Assembly (NCBI GenBank): GCA_003520145.1
Contig: DOVJ01000144.1
Span: 1 to 9,173 of the forward strand
Direction: 5' to 3'
From: Eubacterium sp.
GTDB taxonomy: Bacteria; Bacillota; Clostridia; Lachnospirales; Lachnospiraceae
DNA: 9,173 nucleotides
Part shown: piece after piece, positions 1 to 7,800 of the stretch
How positions within the stretch are numbered: position 1 is the first letter of the stretch
How the letters are laid out: every line of letters starts with the position of its first letter
Made by a program: the position numbers and the translations under genes
The notes under the pieces: model-generated
What the model was told of the DNA's origin: nothing
Seen by the model: only the letters and a program-made list of their open reading frames with translations
Database searches by the model: none

Positions 1-352
1 CGGAAAGATTTATATCGCTAATGATGTTACAGCTATTTCAGCGAGTCCTGAAATATGTAAGGCAATCTTAACTGAGCTTCAGACAGAAAAAGACCCTGAT
101 GCTGAGAAGGTGCTTAGAGTCTTTGTTGGATATAAATCTGCATATGATTCGATGTCTCTTGAAGATCTGAAGACTCTCTGTGATCAGAGGGATATTACAT
201 ATGATGAGAATGTTACTGATGCAGATAGGAGTACATTAATCTCTAAACTTATCGCATATGATAATTCCGGAGATAATACTGAAAAGAAAATTAATACTAT
301 TGATTATTCAGATGTTGTTAAGTATAGCAATTGGATGAAGAACTCAGAATAG
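1..352 (+). CDS. 3' end of an unrecognised gene at the head of the visible pilin operon (5' truncated)
   Basis: The reading frame is open from base 2 to the TAG at 350-352, giving 116 residues with no start inside the window that has to be used. A GTG at 110 lies in frame, but the open frame continues upstream and nothing like a ribosome binding site precedes it, so this is a truncated gene, not a short one. I do not recognise the family. The fragment begins with a strand-like stretch (KIYIANDVTAI). It continues with a predicted helical segment encoded at about 155-262 (S-LEDLKTLCDQRDI...STLISKLIAYD), whose pattern of two helices around a turn resembles a SAP/HeH-type helix-extension-helix motif. 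The tail is polar. The stop overlaps the ribosome binding site of the next prepilin gene, so the two are surely co-transcribed. A pilus-locus role is inferred from this position only; a minor pilin C-terminus or an assembly-associated protein are both possible. Confidence 0.7.
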   Translation, partial: GKIYIANDVTAISASPEICKAILTELQTEKDPDAEKVLRVFVGYKSAYDSMSLEDLKTLCDQRDITYDENVTDADRSTLISKLIAYDNSGDNTEKKINTIDYSDVVKYSNWMKNSE

Positions 353-357
353 GAGAG
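351..357 (+). promoter_or_regulatory. Ribosome binding site AGGAGAG of the prepilin gene
   Basis: AGGAGAG starts inside the stop codon of the upstream gene and ends five bases before the ATG at 363. It decides the start: the in-frame GTG at 357 would overlap the binding site itself and leave no spacing, so ATG 363 is preferred. The overlap with the upstream stop suggests translational coupling. Confidence 0.8.
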
Positions 358-362
358 TGGGC

Positions 363-947
363 ATGAAAAAAACTATTTCAAAAAACAAAGGCTTCTCTCT
401 TGTTGAGATGATCATAGTACTTGCTATAGTTGCGGTTATGTCGACTATGGCACTAATCTCAGTCAATATCATACATTCAGCCAAGGCTAAGGATGCAGCC
501 ACCGTATTTGATTCGGAGGTTGCAACCCTTAAGACCAAGGCTAAGGGCATGGGTGTTGATGCTAATAAAAATGGTAAACTGGATGATACAGAAAAAGATC
601 TTCTTTACTGTATTAAGATTTATAAAGATGGAGATGAGTATTATCTGTGTACAGGATATACAACAGCGTCAGCTGTTTACGCCAATTTTACATCTACATC
701 AACTAATAACGGCGGTAAAGGAAGAAACCTCTCCAGTTATGTCAGAATCAGATATACAGGAAAGCTGATTGATGGATCATCAGTAACTGATTATGATCCG
801 AAAAATGGAGCGGAAGCTGTGTATATAGTTTTCAACAAACGTGGTGAATGTGTATATGGTGTGGGAGAGTATGAGTTTAAGAAGACCAATGGTAAGACCG
901 TTGCCAGAAAATATATCAGAGCAAACGGCAGCCATGGTTCGAAGTGA
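363..947 (+). CDS. Type IV prepilin-like protein (pilin/pseudopilin) with an EF-hand-like loop
   Basis: A 194-residue protein with a class III prepilin signal. The leader is ten residues, basic, and ends NKG; the mature part starts F-S-L-V-E, with the Phe expected to be N-methylated and Glu at +5. A hydrophobic helix follows to about residue 35 (MIIVLAIVAVMSTMALISV), which anchors the subunit in the membrane and packs the pilus core. A prepilin peptidase should cut after Gly10. The globular part carries a loop at residues 66-77 (DANKNGKLDDTE) that has acidic or amide residues at the EF-hand ligand positions 1, 3, 5, 9 and 12, Gly at 6 and Leu at 8, so calcium binding is plausible. Three cysteines lie in the beta-rich C-terminal half, two of them flanking the YKDGDEYY stretch. 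The size fits a major or minor pilin or a GspG/GspH-like pseudopilin; which one cannot be told here. The gene sits 10 bases after the upstream stop and 15 bases before the next prepilin. Confidence 0.9.
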   Translation: MKKTISKNKGFSLVEMIIVLAIVAVMSTMALISVNIIHSAKAKDAATVFDSEVATLKTKAKGMGVDANKNGKLDDTEKDLLYCIKIYKDGDEYYLCTGYTTASAVYANFTSTSTNNGGKGRNLSSYVRIRYTGKLIDGSSVTDYDPKNGAEAVYIVFNKRGECVYGVGEYEFKKTNGKTVARKYIRANGSHGSK

Positions 948-948
948 T

Positions 949-956
949 GGGGGTGA
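949..956 (+). promoter_or_regulatory. Ribosome binding site GGGGGTGA supporting a TTG start
   Basis: GGGGGTGA differs by one base from GGAGGTGA, the full complement of the 16S rRNA 3' end. It ends six bases before the TTG at 963. An in-frame TGA at 954 rules out any start further upstream. The only other codon between them that could initiate is ATT at 960, which is rarely used. The strong binding site may compensate for the weak start codon. Confidence 0.75.
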
Positions 957-962
957 TTAATT

Positions 963-1823
963 TTGGTTCTTAAAAAGAAAAAGAATAAAGGTTTCACTCT
1001 CGTTGAGTTAATTGTTGCGATTGCTGTTTTGGCACTGCTTATTACAGCGGTAGTAACAATTATGGGACATGAATCAGCGGTACTTAAGAAGAGCGAGGCT
1101 GATATCTCTGTTCAGACTTCGGCACAGGAAACATACAATGATATATCCGATATGCTGATGCAGGCCACTTACATAAGAATTGTAGGTTATGTTATGGAGG
1201 ATGGATCAGAGATCGAGTTTCCTAAGAAAACAGCAGGTGAAAGTTATTCGGGAACTGCCCCAAAGTTACTTGCGTATTCCAAAAAGTCTGAATTGATTGC
1301 AGATGACTTGAGCTTTGTGGATTATGCTTATAAGAATAATGGTTCATATAAGTATTTAAAGCGTAGTTCTACGAATGATGATGTAACAAAAACTGAGTAC
1401 AGTAAGCTATATTTATATAGGATTTATGTAGACTACAAGGTTCCATATGAGGCGGCTTATGATAGTGACGGTAAAAATGCTGATGGGGAGGCAGTTCCGG
1501 CAGGAACGGAAAAGGATACCTGTTCAGCTGTAATTATCTTTGATGCAAACAGAATCTACATTACCAAAACATATGAATATATGGATAAACTTGATGCAGA
1601 CTTTGGTAGTGGCAGTGAAGCAGAGAGGGATGCATGCCTTTATACATCAAAGCTTAATTATTTGAGGAATGGTACTGTATGTTACAGTGCAGCCATTGCA
1701 ACTGTTGATGCTGAGAATCAGAGTATCGGACTTGAACTCAGGTTCTTAGACAATAAAATGACATATACGGTAAGTGGCATAACAAATGTCAAGAACTCTT
1801 ATGTCTTCTTTGATCCTAAGTAG
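963..1823 (+). CDS. Prepilin-type N-terminal cleavage/methylation protein, minor pilin-like
   Basis: A 286-residue protein read from a TTG start. The leader (MVLKKKKNKG) is ten residues long, exactly like that of the preceding prepilin, and the mature chain begins F-T-L-V-E-L-I-V-A with Glu at +5. The hydrophobic helix runs to about residue 33, followed by a helical, charged stretch (SAVLKKSEADISVQTSAQETYNDI, split here by its heptad-like pattern of small and charged residues) and a long beta-rich domain. The length and the long N-terminal helix with a large globular head resemble PilW/PulJ/ComGF-type minor pilins, which sit at the tip or prime assembly; this assignment is by general shape, not by a diagnostic motif. 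Only two cysteines (encoded near 1531 and 1636) come before a third at about 1680. It lies between the smaller prepilin and the giant exported protein with gaps of 15 and 18 bases, so all are one transcription unit. Confidence 0.85.
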   Translation: MVLKKKKNKGFTLVELIVAIAVLALLITAVVTIMGHESAVLKKSEADISVQTSAQETYNDISDMLMQATYIRIVGYVMEDGSEIEFPKKTAGESYSGTAPKLLAYSKKSELIADDLSFVDYAYKNNGSYKYLKRSSTNDDVTKTEYSKLYLYRIYVDYKVPYEAAYDSDGKNADGEAVPAGTEKDTCSAVIIFDANRIYITKTYEYMDKLDADFGSGSEAERDACLYTSKLNYLRNGTVCYSAAIATVDAENQSIGLELRFLDNKMTYTVSGITNVKNSYVFFDPK

Positions 1824-1826
1824 AAA

Positions 1827-1836
1827 GGAAGGTGAT
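1827..1836 (+). promoter_or_regulatory. Ribosome binding site AGGAAGGTGA of the giant exported protein
   Basis: AGGAAGGTGA ends five bases before the ATG at 1842 and contains an AAGGTGA core that pairs well with the 16S 3' end. It lies wholly within the 18-base gap after the TAG at 1821-1823. No promoter-like pair is apparent in this gap, which fits read-through from the pilin genes. Confidence 0.75.
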
Positions 1837-1841
1837 AACAG

Positions 1842-4800
1842 ATGAGAAAAAATAATAAGAAAATTTTTGTGGCAGCTTTATCACTTCTGTTGGTAGCTTG
1901 CGCATTTGTTACTATTCTTTCGTTCACTATGGCAGCAGACGGAGACGGAGAGGAAAGTACAAGTACCGTAAGCGCAAATCCTGATATTGATATTGTTACA
2001 ATTTATAATATTGATAGAATAATTCAGAATTCAATCAATGGTTCTGATAAGGATTTTCATATTGTTGAGATTAGTTCCAGCACAAATTATTCAGCTATGA
2101 ATAATGGTAATATAGCCACTGTATTTGCTGAATATGTATTTAACGGGTACAAGACAATTGATGATAAAATGAAGCCGGAGAACATAGATTATAAGCCTTT
2201 CAGCACTACCGAGCTGGATTCTGATTCATCAATTCAAACTTGTGTTAATGCTATTGCTAAGGCTGATCTGATATATGTACATAATGATTCTTCTAACTAT
2301 TTCGGAAAGAGTAGTAATGATATTCCTGAGATGATCAAGCTTCAGCTTTGTAGTGCTGCAGTTGGTGATTTTGTACCATTCATCATTGATGGACCTATCG
2401 CAACTCAGGAGATTATTGTTACTGATTCTTCAAAATACCAGGATCTTGTAACTAAGGTTTTCAAGAAATACGGTGGTAGAAAATATACATATGATTGGGA
2501 TACAAGTGATACGAGTACACAGAAGAATGCTAGCGATTACTTTCTGCATAAATCGTCACTTTATGTTCAGATTGATGGTCAGGCTCAGAAGAGTAAGTGG
2601 ACAAAGGTTTATGGTATTGAGGATTACGATGTTGTAAACAATCTTCCAGAAGTTAAACCGTCTGAAAGCAATGAGGGTGAAACTCCAGAGACAGGTGAAA
2701 CCGGAGAAACTGGTGAGACTGGAGAGACAGGCAAGACTGGAGAGACAGGCGAGACCGGAGAAACTGGTGAGACTGGAGAAACTGGTGAGACTGGAGAAAC
2801 TGGTGAGACTGGAGAAACCGGAGAAACTTCGGAAGAAGTAACTGGTGATGGAATTGATAGAACAAAATCATATGTAAAGGTTGCTAAGGATCCGGCTACT
2901 ATAGGTAGAATCCTTGTAATCAATAATACTGCAGAGGATGGTGCTATTTCTAAGCTTGTTAAAGCCGGTATTACTGAGTACAAAGGAACTTGTATCCTTG
3001 AGGAAGATGCTAAGGCTGCAACAGTAGTTAAGGATAAGGATGATAATGATGTTAAGCTTATAGAGAAGGTTACTGGTGAAGATGGAAAGCTTATTACTCC
3101 ACATAATTATAATAGTGGAAATGTTAAGCTGTATTCTGTCCCTAACACATCAGGTCTTTATAATGCTTACATCAGTCGTAATGCTCACCCTAACTACATG
3201 AGTTTTGAGTATTATGCTTCTGATGATGTTGCTTTAAATGATATTGACTACTCACTTTATGATCTTGTAATCATAGAGAAGGGCGTAAGTTTTAAAGCTA
3301 GCGGAGCTATCACTAATGAGAATTATGATCGCCTTGTTGCTGCCATGAATGGAAACCAGCACATACTTTATGATAAGGCTCTCGTAGGAACAACAAGTAG
3401 TGGAAATACCGTTGTTGACTATGGTGAGAATTATGATTACGTATGCGGCAAGGTTATGACTTCAACAGAGTCAGGCAAATATGACAATATCCTTGTAACA
3501 AATGCTACAAGAATGAATGCATATATGTCAGCAAACAATAAGGAAGCTGTTAAGGATATCGCAGATATAATTAATAAGGCTTCTTATAGAGGTATCGGTG
3601 GAGGCAATGGTGACTCATCAAATCTTTATACTGTTCTTGAGATTCAGCCTGCTTATCCAATTGATCTGACACTTGCTCAAAAATTTGCAAAGATTGATGG
3701 AAGCACACATATCAGGGGGCTCAAGGATCCGCTTGAAAAGAATCCATATAAGAACAATATGACTTTTGATGATGTTACAGGTCGTGTTAAGCCAATCACG
3801 CAAGGCGTGTACAGTGATATTGCCGGAAACAGTTGGTACTATCTTAGAAATCAGGGCGTTATAAATAATACGACATCTGATGAAATCTCATTCGATGGAG
3901 AAAAATCGCTTACCAGTTTTCTTGAGGATGGAGACATTATTACCAGTAATATGCTTTCACAGGTAACTGACTACTATGCTTGGACAATTTCTAAAGCTAA
4001 GATTGCACATGTTACTGGACTTCCATATGATCAGATAAATGTTGTTCACATGTCAACATATGAGTTTAATTGTACTAAAAAGACAGTACTTGATAACTTT
4101 GATCTGGTTTATATCGGTGGAGATAATTCGGGTATCAAGACAATTGGAGCATATGAGAATACAAAGCTTAGCAGTATTGGATTAAGTACTTATAATATGT
4201 ATTTCCTAAATGGCGATGCTTATGATTATTCACAGAAATATGGTAAATCAGATGGATCTGTCGGTACACTTGAAGGAAATGATATAAGTAAAAATAAGTA
4301 TGATGAGCTTGTTGAGTACAAGAAGAAGAACATGCCGATAGTTATTGGCAAGGATGCAGTTAATGGACTTACACAGGCAAATGCTATTGATCCTAATACG
4401 TATATGTACAGCTTCCTTAAAGCATGCCAGGTTGATAGTGCTAAGGATAATATTCTTTGGAATTTTGACTATGATGACAAGGTTAAGATTCAGAATGCCG
4501 GTGGTGCATATGGCAATACTTATGAAGGATATGTAACAGTATTTGGTGGCGTTGAAACAGAAGATTATAAGGGCAAAAAAGTAACAATTAATACCAGCAA
4601 CATTAATGAAGAAGATCTTAAGGATACTATTAAGAACTCTTCTCAGAGACCAAAGCTCGTTGTCACAAGTGCTCCGGTTCAGTACAAGGAAGGCGATTCA
4701 AGTACATGGATTGAGGATCATAACGTAAAGTGGACATATGAAGCTGCCGGTGGAAAAGAGTTTACTGCTCGACTTTATATTGATGATAACGCTAACAGCC

Positions 4801-7800
4801 GTTTTGAGGCTGATGAGATTGTTGATACTGATGAAGGCACCAAAGGTACACTTGCAAAGAAATTTGATAAAGAATACTTTGGTGTAGTTTATTGGAAGCT
4901 TGAGGTTGAAAATAATTCAGGCTCAAAAGCCTCTACTATTGGTTGCCTAAAGATTAAGAGAACTACACAGGATAAGATTAAGGTTAATCTCCTGCAGATC
5001 ATGCCAAAAGATGAGAAGAAGGGTGATGATAACAGCCCGGTTTCTCTGTATCTTTGTACAGAGTGTCAGCAGTCAAGATATGTTTTATATGGCAACAGAT
5101 ATAACAAAGATAAATATCATATAGATTCTCAGCTTAAGTTAACCGGTGGTTTCACTGATTCCGGTGACATGGACGGTGGACACAAGAATCTTGATGATTA
5201 TCCAGTGACAACGGTTGCTAATAACATCAAACACTATATTACAATGGCTCAGACAACTAATAGTCCATTGTATCTTGAAAATATGCCAAAATATGGCTCG
5301 AGCGGTGAGTTTGGTTTCAATATTCCTAATAACATGGGTATTCACGAGCATACCTTCGGTATTGTCAAGTATGATAGTGAACTTGCAATCGGTAAGAATA
5401 CTATGTTTAGCAAGGAGACTTCTTCAGATCCTAATAATGAGGGAAATGGCACCTTTACAGGTGTTGATAACTGGAATACAAACTGGTTCAGAGACGTAAA
5501 GGATGATTATGATGTTACTATGAACATAATCTATGTCGATGAATTTGAAAAATTGATCGCAAACATATCTAAAGCATATAAAAACAAAGATACATCAGCG
5601 ATTAAAACACTTAAGAGTAAATTCTCTAATGCTGCATCTGAATTTCAGAATGCATATAACGCTATGGTTAAGGTTATAAATAATGAAATTGATAGTCTGA
5701 CCGAAAAAGAGATAAATGCTCTTAAGAAGTATATGTTTAATGAAAATGCGTTTGGTCTTGGTGTGGCTCCGACTGAAGAACAGATTGCAGCAGCTACCGC
5801 AGAAGCAAATACTGAGTTTGAGAAGCTTTCAGCAGATGAGAAACCTACCACAGCGGATGAAATACAGAAGTGGAAGGATGCTTATATTGAAACCAAGCTT
5901 AACGAGACAAGATATTCTAACTTTGATTCGGTACTTAATGAATTTGCTCAGGCAGGAGTTAAGCTTGATGCGAACTTAAGAAACCTTAAAGCTAATGGAA
6001 GTACACTTAACGGAAAAGCTGTATCAGCTGCTGTTGTTGCATACGAGATAGATTATGAGCTTTCATTTGAAACAGTTGATGAAAGACCATATTATGATCT
6101 CTTTGCATTAGCAGCTGATAAGAACAGTAGTGACCTTGCTGATCATGCTAAGCTTTATGCAAAGTGGAGAGATGCAAAGATTTACGAGCAGTTCTTCCGC
6201 AAGATGTATGAGTATTATGCACTATATGCTTCAGTTGACGATGCCGGAACTGTGGATCTTTCAGATCTTTATAATTGTATCGTTTTCGGTGCAGCAGAAA
6301 ACTTTGCTGGGCAGGATATAACAAATCAGGCGGCTATTGATGCAATCATAAAGTATATTGAGGGTGGCGGACAGACTATGCTCTTCTACGATACTCTTAC
6401 ATCAAGTTCTACCATGAATATGACCAATCGCTTAGGACCTTACTTTGGAATTAATGCTGTAAGTACTCCTGTTGATACTTCGGATGGTGGACAGGATGAA
6501 TCAGTAAGCGAAGAAACATATGAAGGAAAGGTTACTATTAAGCTTGGTAATCCAAATCATACTGTATGGCCTGATACAGGAATGCTTAAGGAATATGTTG
6601 TAGATACTTCTGCAACACAAGTAACGGTTACTATAAATCTTAATGATAATGGTGCTTACCTTTATGATTCTTCGAAAATTGATATTACGGATGATGCGAC
6701 TAGTCATGAGGGTAACTATGCAGAACATGATATTGATGTCAAGGTAGTGATCAATAATACTAACCAGTATAATAATAATGTTCCTGGAGTTAAGATTTGG
6801 GTTAATGGTAAAGATTATGGAACTATATGCTCGGGTAGTAGTTATCCTTCTAATGAAAAGTCAACAAGCTTTTCTAACACAATAATAAAAGAATCTTCAG
6901 AGGGGGAGGAAGAAGCTACTACGCAGGAGGATAATACTCCGGCACCGCTTGCATTAAATCCTTCAAAGCTGACTTATGCTACAGCACTTGGTCAGACATC
7001 TGATTCGCATAAGTCAACAACATTTAAGTATTGCTTGTATTATCCAAGCATGGAGGCAGAGAGCAAAACTCATCCTAGAAAGGATATGGCTAAGTTCGCA
7101 ATAGATAATTATGTTGCAACGAATGCTGCAGAGCAGAATAATGAAGGAATTGTAACGATGTATCCATTTAGTATCGGTGCTAACCTTCGAGTTACTCCTA
7201 CTGTTGAGGGTGATTTTACAATTAATGTTCATGATGAGAATATGATTGTTTATTATTCATTGGCAGGTGGTACGTCGGGTACGATGTCAACAAATTATAC
7301 TGCAAATCCTCTTGATGGTGGTAATAACTACTTTGTATACCAATATCAGCCAAAGGGTAACAATGCAGGTACTGTTACTTATCTTGGTGCAGGTAGAACA
7401 GTTATTACAGGTTACAAGAGAGAGAACAATGATGAACGTAGATTCTTCATCAACCTCATTCTTAATACCGGTAGAAAGAGTACGAGAAATACTACTCTTG
7501 ATCTGTATAGTTATAATTCAAGTCAGGTTGTAACTTCAGACGGTCAGATTAAGAGTACAAATCTGATCAAGGGAGATGTTCAGGATAATGGTTCTCTTGG
7601 ATATCAGATGACAATTCTTGAAGGAACATTACCTAGATTCTCTTACTATGTTACATCTGATGCTTCAATTGATATTGCTGAAGTTTGGGCATACTATGAT
7701 CTTGACTTTGATGAGAGTAATCCGGATGATGAGTATCATGAAGGCGATGAAAAGCACTATCTCGTTTATAACAAGACATACAATAAGGATGGCGAATATA

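Noticed and set aside
110..352. Short independent gene starting with GTG at 110
   Set aside because: The frame stays open to the left edge of the window and no ribosome binding site precedes the GTG, so a truncated longer gene is more likely.
357..362. GTG at 357 as start of the first prepilin
   Set aside because: It overlaps the ribosome binding site; ATG 363 has correct spacing and gives a leader equal in length to that of the next prepilin.
2682..2696. Thr-Pro-Glu-Thr-Gly, resembling the sortase motif LPXTG
   Set aside because: It is internal, lacks the Leu, and is not followed by a hydrophobic segment and basic tail; it is simply the edge of the Gly-Glu-Thr tract.
2624..2983. Minus-strand open frame coding for a Pro-Val-Ser repeat protein
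   Set aside because: It is the antisense shadow of the Gly-Glu-Thr repeat. The repeat lacks stops in several frames; there is no convincing ribosome binding site and the plus-strand frame is plainly the real gene.
5215..5499. Plus-strand open frame of 94 codons inside the giant gene
   Set aside because: It is out of frame with the giant protein, wholly inside it, has no ribosome binding site and its composition looks like a frame-shifted shadow.
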